DNA of 64,000 bases. Origin: Bolinopsis microptera (Eukaryota > Ctenophora > Tentaculata > Lobata > Bolinopsidae). Every line of letters begins with the position of its first letter. The first letter of the stretch is position 1. This document shows, piece by piece, positions 22,331 through 34,293 of the stretch. The position numbers and the translations under genes are program-made. The notes beneath the pieces were generated by a model. That model had not been told where the DNA came from and made no database searches. It saw only the letters and a list, made by a program, of their open reading frames with translations. The stretch covers positions 558,001 through 622,000 of the forward strand of contig NC_087082.1 in the NCBI RefSeq assembly GCF_026151205.1, in the 5' to 3' direction.

Positions 22331-24562
22331 ATGACTAAGAAGGAAACACAGTACGAGAAATACCTACGGAATGGAAGTGAGATATTTGAAACCTACTGTT
22401 CAACTGGCGACAAACATCCCATCATGTTACCCAGAGCTCCTCAACAAAAGTATATAGACCTTTATCCTGAAGATCAGCCCGGATGTAGTTTTGAAAACGA
22501 CAGAAATCAGCAACTCAACTACGAGGCTGAGGTTATTGTATACAGAGCTTTGGAGAAACTGAGTGGTGGAGATTTTATTGTTCTTCATAGTTTTGAATAT
22601 ACTCATTTCCAATATTATCTGGGAGATTTAACCCATGTCAAACGAAAATGCACAGAGTGTAAGAAGAGAGCAACTAACCGAGAAGGCGAGTGCGACTTTG
22701 TAGTGATAACACCAAACTGCTTTGTAATTATTGAAGTGAAGAATATGGGTCATATCGGGAATCAATCAGACCCTGGGTGTAACAACGATCAACAGTCGCA
22801 AGCATTGGCCAAAACGTTTCAGAAATCACTGGACCAGAGGAACAAGATGGTAGAATTTGTTAAAAGATTTTGTAAACGGTTAACAGTTCTCCAGTTTACC
22901 GTTTACCCTAACTTTCAAAAAACATTCAAGAAAGATTTTCAGCTAAGCAGGGATCAATTTTCGACAATTATTTTCAAAGAAGATTTGGAAGATTTTAATG
23001 ATTGGTGGAAAGACAATGTAAGTGATCTTGTCTTGGATGAACCTTTACATTTTGAGTTTCGCACCAAACATGATGATGTTAGGAACTTATTATTAGCTAT
23101 TTGGTGCACAGACAAGACCATTTGTGATAAGTCCAAATGTAGTTTGGGTAAGTGTATAGTAAAAATCGGCGAACAACTGCGTTCAGGAAGATTTACCTTC
23201 AGGAGCAATAACCCTGAAGTTATTCCATCACCCACGATCGTCAAGGACTTTTTAGGGATAGACAACTTGACTAAACAACAATACGATTTGATACATTCAA
23301 ATGAGACGTTATTGTGGATCAATGGACCCGCTGGAGCTGGTAAAACTGTTGTACTACTAGCTAAGATACTACAACTAGCATTGTCAAGTGAAGATAAAAA
23401 AATTGTGCTATTCTGTGAATCGTGTAACATCGGTGACGCCATGACAATGACATCCCCAGAGCATCTACAAAAGCCGCTAGAAAAAGCAGGTGTTAAGCAC
23501 AATTCTCTTGGTGTTAGAGAAATGATTGGTAAACCTGCTGATGAAATCTTGCGTAAAATAAAAGGCTATCTTAATGACAATCAAGTTGTCATAATAATGC
23601 TTAGGGATTTTAATACTGAAACTAAGCATATGGGAGGCATCGATAATACATCGCTAATAATCTTAATACGTTTATTTCAAGGAAAAGGAATTCACGTGTT
23701 TTTCGACGATATTCAAGGAGTGTTCAGCATGTGGAATAAATCAAAAAAAGAAATCAATAAAAACTATGAGATATTAAAAGTATTGTTAGAACTGTCATGT
23801 TCTTGTCACCTTTGGATCGCATGTGACACGATACAAAGTCCTTTTTTTTTCGTTAATGAGGAGGAAAGGTTCCGACATGACTCTAAACTAACAACACTTT
23901 TTAACGACAAATTATCATCTAAACAGCTTGTTAGTCTATCAAAGAATTTGAGAAACACTTCTGATTTGTCGAAAACATTGTCAGTCATTCGAGAACATAT
24001 CATTGAGCCGGAAAACCATGTATCAACATTTATAAATGATTTCGCCATTTTACAAGCCCCCGGGCACTACATACATGGACCAAAAACTGTAGTGCATGTT
24101 CTGCAAAAGTTTAACGAGGAACTTATATATTCTATTTTTGACAAAGAATTTAACGAATTATGTTTTGATGATATGATAGATATTAATGATGTTGGTATTC
24201 TTTACAATCTTGAGGATAATGACAATTTAAGTAAAACGATTGTGGATGGGATATTATTTTCAAAGGATATTACACCAAGGGTGGTGCCGTCAACATATTC
24301 AAAAGAATGGCCTGCAGTTATAGTTTTGCAACAGTTATATGATTGTGAATCTGAGACACTGATTGAACGGTATGAAGAGTATGCAATAGGTCCAGAACTT
24401 TTATATATTGCCATGTCACGAGCACGAGTTAAGTGCACAGTAATATTGTTTCCTGAAAAAGGTACGATACTTGAGGGTATGATATTTGGGGATTATCATC
24501 GCATGTGTAGTATACTTGATAATGATAAGCTCAAAGATTCTGTTGAAGTAAGATATCATTAA
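22331..24562 (+). CDS. NERD nuclease - superfamily 1 helicase/ATPase fusion, copy 1 (743 aa)
   Basis: A single uninterrupted coding exon. ATG 22331 is chosen because copy 2 starts at the matching MTKKETQY. Residues about 65-140 form a NERD-like PD-(D/E)XK nuclease: E120 and D122 (GECDFVVI), then E135-V-K137 (FVIIEVKN). A cysteine group (CTECKK) precedes it and CDKSKCSLGKC lies further on. The ATPase half has Walker A GPAGAGKT (332-339), Walker B FFDDIQ (457-462), a LSKNLRNT motif and a UvrD-like motif VI YIAMSRARVK (about 692-701). The family is known mainly from bacteria, where nuclease-helicase fusions are often defence or repair proteins; no role is shown here. Tandem copy 2 follows 2 kb downstream in the same orientation. 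The frame is intact, so expression is plausible. Confidence 0.85.
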   Translation: MTKKETQYEKYLRNGSEIFETYCSTGDKHPIMLPRAPQQKYIDLYPEDQPGCSFENDRNQQLNYEAEVIVYRALEKLSGGDFIVLHSFEYTHFQYYLGDLTHVKRKCTECKKRATNREGECDFVVITPNCFVIIEVKNMGHIGNQSDPGCNNDQQSQALAKTFQKSLDQRNKMVEFVKRFCKRLTVLQFTVYPNFQKTFKKDFQLSRDQFSTIIFKEDLEDFNDWWKDNVSDLVLDEPLHFEFRTKHDDVRNLLLAIWCTDKTICDKSKCSLGKCIVKIGEQLRSGRFTFRSNNPEVIPSPTIVKDFLGIDNLTKQQYDLIHSNETLLWINGPAGAGKTVVLLAKILQLALSSEDKKIVLFCESCNIGDAMTMTSPEHLQKPLEKAGVKHNSLGVREMIGKPADEILRKIKGYLNDNQVVIIMLRDFNTETKHMGGIDNTSLIILIRLFQGKGIHVFFDDIQGVFSMWNKSKKEINKNYEILKVLLELSCSCHLWIACDTIQSPFFFVNEEERFRHDSKLTTLFNDKLSSKQLVSLSKNLRNTSDLSKTLSVIREHIIEPENHVSTFINDFAILQAPGHYIHGPKTVVHVLQKFNEELIYSIFDKEFNELCFDDMIDINDVGILYNLEDNDNLSKTIVDGILFSKDITPRVVPSTYSKEWPAVIVLQQLYDCESETLIERYEEYAIGPELLYIAMSRARVKCTVILFPEKGTILEGMIFGDYHRMCSILDNDKLKDSVEVRYH

Positions 24563-24996
24563 CACTTCAAACTTTAAAATACAATTTATTAACTTCACCA
24601 GATTAACTAGGGATTTAAATATCTTGTGACTAAATATCCGTATAATTTGAAAAGTATAAGGCCTGATGTTGTACTACTTTATCTTCGCTTGTAGTTGATG
24701 ATATGATTGAGCCGTGACACAGTTGCAGTGACCTTGTCAGTTTAACAGAATTATTATTGTGTGTAAAAATTGGATTATAATTGTTTTATTAAGTTATTAT
24801 GTGTAACAACTGCTTTATAATTATCACTTTACAACATCTAAAATTAAATATCCGTCTAAATCCGGTTTCAGCCCTGGTCCGGTTTAAAAGCTGCCGGAAA
24901 TCAACCGGAAATTTCAAACCGTTCAGAGATAATACACGAGCACTGCAGTATCATGATCTAAGAAGAGTAGTTCTGTTTTTGTTCTGGACATCGTTG
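24563..24996 (+). other. 3' region of NERD gene 1
   Basis: Closely matches the region after gene 2. The AATAAA seen after gene 2 is ACTAAA here, so the polyadenylation signal may be weakened or replaced by another site. Confidence 0.5.
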
Positions 24997-25387
24997 TTAA
25001 GTACGCCGAAAAACCGGTCGAAAATACGCCGTTTGTCAAAATTCTAGGAAATATGTGGAATACGGCCCATTTTGCGGTTTCAAAAAACATTGTTTGATGT
25101 TAAATTTTGTCCAAATACGCAGCGCACGTATTTCTTGCGATTAATGTATCCGCAAAGTACGGAAGTACTTAGTACATCAGCTGCCACGCGCCGCACATCT
25201 GACATCATAATCTGCTTAATCAGTAATCGGCATCATAATCCGCTTGAATACAAATTGCTACAAAAATGGTAATTTGAATGAACCTATGTCGCATAGTTGA
25301 AATGACAGATTTGAACGAAGTACGCAAAACACTATTGAAAATACGTATTCGTATGCCGTACGTTTATAAGATACGCTACGTACTTAA
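24997..25387. mobile_element. MITE-like element, copy b (between the NERD genes)
   Basis: Begins TTAAGTACGCCG and ends CGTACTTAA, with about 9-bp inverted ends, flanked by CATCGTTG and CATCCTTG, an imperfect 8-bp target duplication. No transposase frame inside. It marks the junction between the two NERD gene duplication units. Confidence 0.65.
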
Positions 25388-25603
25388 CATCCTTGGTTCT
25401 GGAATGTGAATTATGTAATAACGGGAGATGAGCCGTGTTACAATTGCTACATGCTACACGAAAAGGTCTCCTCCTAGTCGTTGGATCGTGGCCTACATCA
25501 CACACATCTCTTGTACGGCGTAACAACTAACAGGTTTCTCCATTCCACTCGGTTATCAGTGCTTATACTGTCGTACTGCATCTCGGCTGATGTTGTCAAC
25601 ACC

Positions 25604-25610
25604 TATAAAG
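25604..25610 (+). promoter_or_regulatory. TATA box of NERD gene 2
   Basis: TATAAAG in the same sequence context as the site before gene 1, with the downstream GTGAGTG donor-like sequence also kept. Confidence 0.45.
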
Positions 25611-25769
25611 CTAGCAGCATCCTCGAGTTACAATTAGTGAGTGTAAATGTTGTGTCATTTCTCTTTGTGCTCTCTGTGCGATACAAGACGCTATGTGACG
25701 ATTTCAATATCTTACGTTGTAAAGTAAGTGATAACCTAGTCGTAGTTATTAAGATATAATATGTTAAAT

Positions 25770-26220
25770 AAGATATATTATGTTAATTAAGATATTTAAA
25801 AATGTGTGTTGGAGTGGCCTGCATCACACACATATATTATGTTAATTAAGATATTTAAAAATGTGTGTTGGAGTGGCCTGCATCACACACATATATTATG
25901 TTAATTAAGATATTTAAAAATGTGTGTTGGAGTGGCCTGCATCACACACATATATTATATTAATTAAGATATTTAAAAATGTGTGTTGGAGTGGCCTGCA
26001 TCACACACATATATTATGTTAATTAAGATATTTAAAAATGTGTGTTGGAGTGGCCTGCATCACACACATATATTATGTTAATTAAGATATTAAAAAATGT
26101 GTGTTGGAGTGGCCTGCATCACACACATATATTATGTTAATTAAGATATTTTAAAATGTGTGTTGGAGTGGCCTGCATCACACACATATATTATGTTAAT
26201 TAAGATATTTAAAAATGTGT
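25770..26220. repeat. 59-bp minisatellite in leader of NERD gene 2
   Basis: About seven to eight units of 59 bp containing GTGTGTTGGAGTGGCCTGCA followed by TCACACACAT. Gene 1 has essentially one unit at the matching place, so the array expanded after the gene duplication. It falls in the proposed 5' UTR intron. Confidence 0.93.
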
Positions 26221-26536
26221 CTTTATTTGTCCGTGTCTTAATCACTCTGCACCTTAAATACCACTTTCTGTACCTGTCATTAAGTTGTCACCTCAATAAG
26301 TGGTGACCACTGGTTTTCTACTAAGAAAGAGACAGAGCTTAGCAAGTGGTAAATCAGGGACAACTCTCACAACCAGGTTCCATCTTTATAAAAATAGTTT
26401 CGGCTAAAACCCTAAGTACTGATACTTGATGGCTGATAAATCCTAGCGTCAGAACCTCGGTATTATTATATTTGTTTAGCTGACAAGATTAATTAAGACT
26501 AATATACAAAACATTTGCACTACAGTGAAGATTGTT

Positions 26537-28735
26537 ATGACCAAGAAGGAAACACAGTACGATAAATACCTGCGGAATGGGAGTGAGATATTTGAAATCT
26601 ACTGTTCGACTGGCAACAAACATCCCATCATGTTACCCAGAGCTCCTCAACAAAAGTATGTAGACCTTTACCCTGAAGATCAGCCCGGATGTAGTTTTGA
26701 AAACGACAGAAACCAGCAACTCAACTACGAGGCTGAGGTAATTGTATACAGAGCTTTAGAGAAACTGAGTAGTGAAGATTTTATTGTTCTTCATAGTTTT
26801 GAATATACTCATTTCCAATATTATTTGGGAGATTTAACCCATGTCAAACGGAAATGTACAGAGTGTAAGAAGAGAGCAACTAACCGAGAAGGCGAGTGCG
26901 ACTTTTTAGTGATAACACCAAACTGCTTTGTAATTATTGAAGTGAAGAATATTGGTCATATCGGGAATCAATCAGACCCTGGGTGTAACAACGATCAACA
27001 GTCGCAAGCATTGGGCAAAACGTTTCAGAAATCACTGGACCAGAGGAACAAGATGGTAGAATTTGTTAAAAGATTTTGTAAACGGTTAACAGTTCTCCAG
27101 TTTACCGTTTACCCTAACTTTGAAAAAACATTCAAGAAAGATTTTCAGCTAAGCAGGGATCAACTTTCGACAATTATTTTCAAAGAAGATTTGGAAGATT
27201 TTAGTAATTGGTGGAAAGACAATGTAAGCGATCTTGTCTTGGATGAGCCTTTACATCCTGAGTTTCGCACCAAACATGAACATGTTAGGAACTTATTATT
27301 AGCTATTTGGTGCACAGAAAAGACTAATTGTGATAAGTCCAAATGTAGTTTGGGCAAGTGTATAGTTAAAATCGGCGAACAACTGCGTTCAGGAAGATTT
27401 ACCTTTAGGAGCAATAACCCTGAAGTTATTCCATCACCCAAGATCGTCAAGGACTTTTTAGGGATAGACAACTTGACTAAACAACAATACGATTTGATAG
27501 ATTCAAATGAGACGTTATTGTGGATCAATGGACCCGCTGGAGCTGGTAAAACTGTTGTACTACTAGCTAAGATACTACAGCTAGCATTGTCAAGTGAAGA
27601 TAACAAAATTGTGCTATTCTGTGAATCTTGTAACATCGGTGACGCCATGACATCCCCACAGCATCTACAAAAGCCGCTACAAAAAGCAGGTGTTAAGCAC
27701 GTTTCTCTTGTTGTTAGAGAAATGGTTGATAAACCTGCTGATGAAATCTGGCGTAAAATAAGAGGCTATCTTAATGACAATCAAGTTGTCATAATAATGC
27801 TTAGGGATTTTAATACTGAAACTAAGCATATCGGAGGCATCGATAATACATCGCTAATAATCTTAATACGTTTATTTCAAGGAAAAGGAATTCACGTGTT
27901 TTTCGACGATATTCAAGGAGTGTTACGCATGTGGAATAAATTAAAAAAAGAAATCAATAAAAACTATGAGATATTTAAAGCATTGTTTGAACTGTCATGT
28001 TCTTGTCACGTTGGGATCTCATGTGACACGTTACAAAGCCCAATTTATGATACTGATGAGGAGGAAAGGTTGGGACATGACTCTAAACTAACGACACTTT
28101 TTAACAACAAATTATCATCTACACAGCTTGTAAGTCTATCAAAGAATTTGAGAAACACTTCTGATTTGTCGAGAACATTGTCAGTCATTCGAGAACATAT
28201 AATTGAGCCGGAAAACCACGTATCAACATTTATAAATGATTTCGCCATTTTACAAGCTCCCGGGCACTACATACATGGACCAAAAACTATAGTGCATGTT
28301 CTGCAAAAGTTTAACGAGGAACTTATATATTCTATTTTTGACAAAAAATTTAATGAATTATGTTTTGATGATATGATAGATAGTAATGATGTTGGTATTC
28401 TTTACAATGTTGGGGCTAATTTAAGTAAAACGATTGTGGATGGGATATTATTTTCAAAGGATATTACACCATGCCATGTGATGTCAACATATTCAAAAGA
28501 ATGGTCTGCAGTTATAGCACTGCAACAGGTATGTGATCGTGAAGCTGAGACACTGACTGGAGTTTCTGAAAACATTTCAATTGAATCAGAAATTTTATAT
28601 CTTGCTATGACACGAGCACGAGTTAAGTGCACAGTAATAATGTATCCTGCAAAAGGTACTATACTTGATGAATCTTATCGCATATGTAGTCTACTTGATA
28701 AGCTCAAAGACTCTGCTGAAGTAAAATATCACTAA
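26537..28735 (+). CDS. NERD nuclease - superfamily 1 helicase/ATPase fusion, copy 2 (732 aa)
   Basis: Intact single-exon paralogue of the gene at 22331, collinear along its length. It keeps the nuclease motif (GECDFLVI, FVIIEVKN), Walker A GPAGAGKT, Walker B FFDDIQ, LSKNLRNT and motif VI YLAMTRARVK. Differences cluster around a short segment near 28020-28070 (SPIYDTDEEERLGHD against SPFFFVNEEERFRHD in copy 1) and in the last 90 residues, where copy 2 is shorter. Both copies staying open with conserved catalytic motifs argues for selection on the protein, or for a recent duplication. No function can be assigned beyond nuclease-helicase. Confidence 0.85.
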   Translation: MTKKETQYDKYLRNGSEIFEIYCSTGNKHPIMLPRAPQQKYVDLYPEDQPGCSFENDRNQQLNYEAEVIVYRALEKLSSEDFIVLHSFEYTHFQYYLGDLTHVKRKCTECKKRATNREGECDFLVITPNCFVIIEVKNIGHIGNQSDPGCNNDQQSQALGKTFQKSLDQRNKMVEFVKRFCKRLTVLQFTVYPNFEKTFKKDFQLSRDQLSTIIFKEDLEDFSNWWKDNVSDLVLDEPLHPEFRTKHEHVRNLLLAIWCTEKTNCDKSKCSLGKCIVKIGEQLRSGRFTFRSNNPEVIPSPKIVKDFLGIDNLTKQQYDLIDSNETLLWINGPAGAGKTVVLLAKILQLALSSEDNKIVLFCESCNIGDAMTSPQHLQKPLQKAGVKHVSLVVREMVDKPADEIWRKIRGYLNDNQVVIIMLRDFNTETKHIGGIDNTSLIILIRLFQGKGIHVFFDDIQGVLRMWNKLKKEINKNYEIFKALFELSCSCHVGISCDTLQSPIYDTDEEERLGHDSKLTTLFNNKLSSTQLVSLSKNLRNTSDLSRTLSVIREHIIEPENHVSTFINDFAILQAPGHYIHGPKTIVHVLQKFNEELIYSIFDKKFNELCFDDMIDSNDVGILYNVGANLSKTIVDGILFSKDITPCHVMSTYSKEWSAVIALQQVCDREAETLTGVSENISIESEILYLAMTRARVKCTVIMYPAKGTILDESYRICSLLDKLKDSAEVKYH

Positions 28736-29190
28736 CACTTCAAACTTTAAAATACAATTTATTAACTGAACCGGATTAATTAATTAACTAGGGATTTAAA
28801 TATATTGTGAATAAACATCGGTATAATTTGAAAAGTATAAGGCCTGATGTTGTACTATTTTATCTTCGCTTGTAGTTGATGATATGATTGAGCCAGGACA
28901 CAGACACAGTTGCAGTGACTTTGTCAGTTTAACAGAATATTTATCATATATATGTAAAAATTGGATTATAACTGTTTTATTAAGTTATTATAACGTGTAA
29001 CAACTGCTTTATAATTATCACTTTACAACATCTAAAATTAAATATCCGTCTAAATCCGGTTTCAGCCCTGGTCCGGTTTAAAAGCTGCTGGAAATCAACC
29101 GGAAATTGCAAACCGTCCAGAGATAATACACGAACACTGCAATACCATGATATAAGAAAAGTAGTTCTGTTATTGTTCTGGACATCGTTG
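28736..29190 (+). other. 3' region of NERD gene 2, with AATAAA at 28810
   Basis: AATAAA at 28810-28815 is about 75 bases past the stop. The remainder matches the region after gene 1 up to the next MITE. Confidence 0.5.
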
Positions 29191-29362
29191 TTAAGTACGC
29201 CGAAAAACCGATCGAAAATACGCCGTTTGTCAAAATTCTAAGAAATACGTGGAATACGGCCCATTTTGCGGTTTCAAAAAAAATTTGTTTGATGTTAAAT
29301 TTTGTCCAAATACGCACTTATTTCTTGCGATAAACGTATCCGCAAAGTACGCAAGTACTTAG
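29191..29362. mobile_element. MITE-like element, copy c, left part
   Basis: Matches the first half of copy b from TTAAGTACGCCG to AAGTACTTAG, where it is cut by the 3' end of a LINE. The remainder lies at 48034-48204. The left flank is CATCGTTG. Confidence 0.7.
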
Positions 29363-30520
29363 ATTGATTGATTGATTGAGGAGCACTACCCGAAGGCATT
29401 ACTCGGCACTAACGCCTTAAAATCTTTAATTACAATCAAATATAAATATATGCACACAATGTATAAAGTATTAATAATGTATGAAATATGATTATGCTAT
29501 TAGCAAATTTAAATAGTAGTATTAAGAATTTTAAATAACTCTTATCTCTTGACATAAATTTAGAACAGCGACACAGGGTCTGAAGAATGCGCGGTGATAT
29601 TTTTATCTTTTAAAAGTTGTAAATGACAGTGAAATTGCGCGGTGTCGATAGCATTGTAAAAAATGCTCGAAGATAGTCATATTTTGTTATGAGGTTAAAG
29701 TTTTGTTGCTCGTTATTATGATCAACGTATGTTGTACCAAATTATTTAAATTTCTAAAAGTACGAAATTTGAGTTGTCCCAGTCCTTGTCATCCGGTTTA
29801 TGTGCTTGTGCAGTAAGCACATGCTTGTTGACTGTAGACTTGAATGAATTTAGGAATTTGTCTTGTAGGCAAGTGGTGACATATTTTATGTCCTTGTTAA
29901 TAATGTTGACTGTTTGGTTATATAACTTAGGCCCAATGTAAGAAATGCTCTTGTCTGAATTACATAAACGGTTAAATGGTACTGCAAAGAACTCAGGTTC
30001 TCTTCTAGGTGCGTTTAAGTTTGAAACAGTGAACATTCTTATAATATTTGGTGGTGCAGTGTTAGAATAAACTTTGTGCATTAAGCATAATATACATTTA
30101 GCTATCACGTTCGGTAAAGCTAATACTTCTAGTTTATTGAAAATTTCCTTTGTGTGTGAAGGTGTGCTATTCAGATCTTTGTCATAAAAATAGCGGTGGT
30201 ATTGGTTATCTGCAGCGCGAATGCCCTTTTTCTGGGCCGAGAAGACTCTTTTAACGGAGTTTAGCGATCTTGTTCCCCAAACTGTGCAGCAGTAGTACAA
30301 GTGAGACTGAACAAAGCTGTTGTATATCAACTTGAGTGCTTTGTTAGGTACTGAGCCTTTGAGTTTGTAGAGAATACCCGCATTTCTAGATACTTTAGTG
30401 GCTAAATGTCTAATGTGGTGGGCCCAATTTAGCTTAGTATCAATGATCACGCCAAGAAACTTTTCGTGATAACTTTGCTTTAGTCGCTCACCTCCCATGT
30501 TAATTGACGATGTCAATTCA
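29363..30520 (-). mobile_element. CR1-like LINE, 3' part
   Basis: Minus-strand 3' part of a non-LTR element. The frame from about 30515 to 29746 encodes the end of a reverse transcriptase protein (HEKFLGVIIDTKLNW, GILYKLKGSVPN, LIYNSFVQSHLYYCCTVWG) and ends in VLLEI then a stop. The 3' UTR ends in four ATTG repeats (minus strand CAAT) at 29363. It continues the reading frame of the LINE part that ends near 44345: both break at an ACATGGGAG sequence coding for MG. Confidence 0.75.
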
Positions 30521-31678
30521 TGGCAGCTCGGCGCGGCACAGTAGCGCATCTCGCCGATCTAGCCAGGAATTGAGGAATTCCAGCAAGATACGCGCCAAAA
30601 GACGCGCAGTTGCGGAGTGATGTCAACGATTACTTTACACACTGATATCATTATAATTTGGCGTGACACACGTGTAATAGTAGAAATTACTAAGCAAGAA
30701 GTATACTTTTACAGGATTGACTTCGTGCAGTGATGTCAATGATTTCTTTGAGTTTGAGCACACCGATGTCATTATAATTTGGCGTAACCTGTGATATATA
30801 TATAATAGTCTGAAAAGGAAAAAAACATGGAGATTGTAGAAATTACCTAATTACTAGACAAGGAGTATACATTTACAGGATTGACTTCGTGCAATCTTTC
30901 AAGACGGTAATCACATTCAACCGAAAGAACGCGAAATAGATTCGTTCTGACCTATGATATACTTTTTCCTCATCAAGGGTGTACACATGAGACAGCGGGA
31001 CTATTATTAACCCTATTAACGGGACCATTATTAACCTTGCGCAAGTTTGTACAATACCTTATAATAATAACAAATAATTATATTCTCATCTCGGTAACTT
31101 TTTAAACGTTCATGAAGGCAGTTTTCGACAGAATGGCAACTTGTAATCAGTGTTCATTGTCATGTTAAAGGTTTCCTTTATACAAGTGGTAGCTTAGGCC
31201 AACTTAATTATACTGTGTCATAACAGAGTATTTAATATTATTATGCGGCAAGTATCAGTATTTATGCGGCAATGCAAGGAATAAAAGCAAAAGAATCACA
31301 ATGTTAATTGTTCACTCTCCGACCTTCCGCACCCTGACAGAACAGATTGTCCTTGCATGGTTTTACCATTACAACATGATGAATTAGGTAAAACTATAGC
31401 CGAGCACTCCCCAGCAAAAACGTGACCAATGCAATTCAATGTAATTCTACCATATCTATCAATCGTGTTAATGAACACAAAAGCCGGAGGTACACCGGTA
31501 AATATAATCAAGTGGAAAAAGGTGGTAGACATATCACAAAATCTTTGTTAACTTTCATATTCTAATAATTGGGAACAATTTGATTACATACTTTAAAGAG
31601 AACAGTACATGATCAATGATGGAGACATTCGTAAACTATTGACAAATAGATTTACGAGAGTGCTATGGCCAGTACCAA
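30521..31678. other. part of the insertion nest, no gene recognised
   Basis: Contains imperfect direct repeats with CATTATAATTTGGCGT (near 30647 and 30769) and ACAGGATTGACTTCGTGCA (near 30712 and 30877). A minus-strand open frame at 31296-31532 (TGVPPAFVFINTIDRYGR) is not recognised. The sequence just inside 30521 shares GCGCGGCACAGTA with the other end of the nest at 44325-44345. Confidence 0.4.
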
Positions 31679-34293
31679 ATACATACATACATGTTACATG
31701 GCGAGATCTCCATCCAAAAGGATTAGTCTGCGTCATCTGCGTCATTACTTTGTATTATACAACTTCGGCGGGTAATATTTCTCCATCCTTTTCGATCTGC
31801 AGCCAATCTTCTCATACAATCAATCGTGAGTCCATTACGATCCAATCTCTGCTCAGCATCTTCAATAAATACATCATTTAAGCTCTTCCTAGGCCTGCCT
31901 CTTGATCGTTTCCCATGCTTGGGTTTCCATTCAAGTAGATAGTTAGGTAACCGATCTTCAGGCATTCTACTGACATGTCCAAACCAACGTAGCCGTTTTG
32001 TTGCTATTATGTCAGTAAGAGCAGTTATTGAAGCCCTTCTTAAAACATCTTCATTTCTTACTCGATGGAACCACCTCACTCTCAGGATTCTGCGTAAGCA
32101 GTACTGATGGAAAGACTCTAATCTTCTTGTCTGCACTTGAGTCGTGTTCCATATCTCACTTCCATAGGTCAGAATGGTAAGAACAGCTGCGATGTAGATT
32201 CGCACTTTGTTGTTAATGCTTATGTTCTTATTCTTCCAAATGTTATTGAGTTGGTTAAAAGCTCCGGTTGCTTTTCCAATCCTGACACTTATTTCTTTAT
32301 CGATCTTGCCATCCGATGTAATTTTGGCACCCAAATAAGTGAATTGAGTGACCTGCTTTGCAGAGTTTCCATCGACAGTAATATCTATGGTCCTATTCTC
32401 TGGGAGTGGGTGCTGCGACGTATCTTTCCCAATTACCATGATCTCTGTTTTCTTTGCGTTCATCTTTAAACCCCCAAGCCCACAGTATTTCGCAATATTG
32501 TCCGTTGTTTCTTGCAGTCCCTCGACAGTGTCATCCATGCCTGCTATGTCATCAGCATAGTCCAAATCAATGACACATTTTTCCGGTTGTCTGGAACTTT
32601 GTCTGTACTGAAGAGTAAAACCACGCGATATATTTTTAAACTTCTCGGCAAGTTCTAATCCCCAGTTAAGTACAAGGTTGAAAATGGGAGGCCCTTGCAC
32701 ATCACCTTGTCCAGTCCCCGAATCGACATCAAACCATCTTGTCAATTCCCCATTGACACGAACTGCACTTTCAGTTGCTCTAAAGAACGCTTTGAAAACA
32801 TTGATGTATTTTGTTGGAAGACCATAATGTTCAAAAGCTTTCCAAATAAAGTCACGATTGATTGAATCAAAAGCAGCTTTAAAATCAATAAAGTTTATAT
32901 ACAAAGGGACGTTGAATTCTATACAATTGTGTATTATACAATGAAGGGAGTATAGCTGATCTATACAAGAACGGTTTCTCCTGAAACCACACTGATTTTC
33001 TCTAAGTAACTTTTCAAGCCCATTACTTAGTCTTTTTAACAACACGATTTGAAATAACTTCGATACGGTGGAGCGTAGAGTTATCCCTCTGTTGTTGTTG
33101 CAATATGTGAGGTCCCCTTTCTTTGGGATGATGGTGATGATTCCTTTCCTCCAATCACTAGGAATATCCTCACTTTTCCATACAGTTTCAAACAAATCTT
33201 TTAACCAAGGCAGAAGTCCAGGAGAACCGTACTTTAACTGCTCATTTGAAATTTCATCAATTCCAGCACTTTTGTAGTTCTTCAACTTCTTGATAGCTTC
33301 CTCAATTTCAAACAAGGACGGTGGCTCATCATCATTACTAAGATATTCAAAAGAAAGTACCTTTTCGTCCTCATCCAATAGAGAGAAATCCACCGCATCT
33401 GCTGCTGGCGTCAAGAGTTCTTCAAAATATTCGGCCCAGCGATGTGACTGAGCTTCGGGATCTGATATAAGTGTCCCATTCTTATCCCGCACTGCCGCAG
33501 ATCTGTTTACTCTCTTGTTTGTAAGGGATTTTATTTTCTGCCAAACATCTCTTTGTTGACCCTGCTTGGCAGCCTCTTCCAATTCCTCAGCTACTCTAAC
33601 AGCCCAGGCATTATCATCTCTTTTACAGTTCTGCCTAACAAGACCGTTAATCTGCGAGTACTTAGCACGATTCTCAGCAGTACTAGGTTTCTTTTTAATC
33701 TCACCTCGTTCTTTTAGGAGATTCTTAGTATCCTTTGAGAGGTGTTCTGTTCTCTTTTTCCGGCCCCTTTCACCCAGAACTTCAAACGAGACATCAGTTA
33801 TAATGTCTCTCAATTTCTTCCATTGTTCTTCTAAAGGAGAGTTTCCAAGCTCCTGATCGTTGGTATAGTATTTTTCAGCTATTTTGTTACTATATTCCTG
33901 GCTCTTAGATCTATCACGCAAGTTCTCTAAAGCAGGCTGTCTTACACGCTTCTTTCTTTTCTGTGGACACTTAAGCTTAATAGATACATATCCTCTTACC
34001 AGATAGTGAGTAGTATTTATATCTGCTCCTCTCATGCTCCTGACATCAAGCAATGAATGGCTCCATCTCGTTGAAATACAAATATGGTCAATTTGAGTGA
34101 CGGTGTTACCATTTGGGGATCTCCATGTTGTCTTGTGGATATCCTTGTGTTCAAAAAGTGTGCCTCCGATCGTCAGCTGGTGCATAGTACAGAAATCTAG
34201 CATCCGTTTTCCGTTATCATTGGATTCTGTGTGATATGAGTGTTTTCCTATAACACCAGGGTGAGCATCAGTGTCCCTTACCAAATACACAAA
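31679..34293 (-). mobile_element. RTE-like LINE, 5'-truncated, long open frame (855 aa)
   Basis: Minus-strand frame 34290 to 31723 without stops. It starts inside the endonuclease (DAHPGVIGKHSYHTESNDNG, TWRSPNGNTVTQIDHI) and contains a full reverse transcriptase: IITIIPKKGD, NNRGITL, FIDFKAAFDSI, GTGQGDVQGPPIFN and the catalytic DLDYADDIAG. A C-terminal region follows (TYGSEIWN, RLRWFGHVSRMPEDRLP, RSRGRPR). The 3' end at about 31679 has short TGTA repeats, typical of RTE tails. The missing endonuclease start means this copy could not transpose alone. Confidence 0.85.

Noticed and set aside
31296-31532. 78-codon minus-strand frame as a gene
   Set aside because: No recognised motif and it lies within the insertion nest; kept only as a remark.
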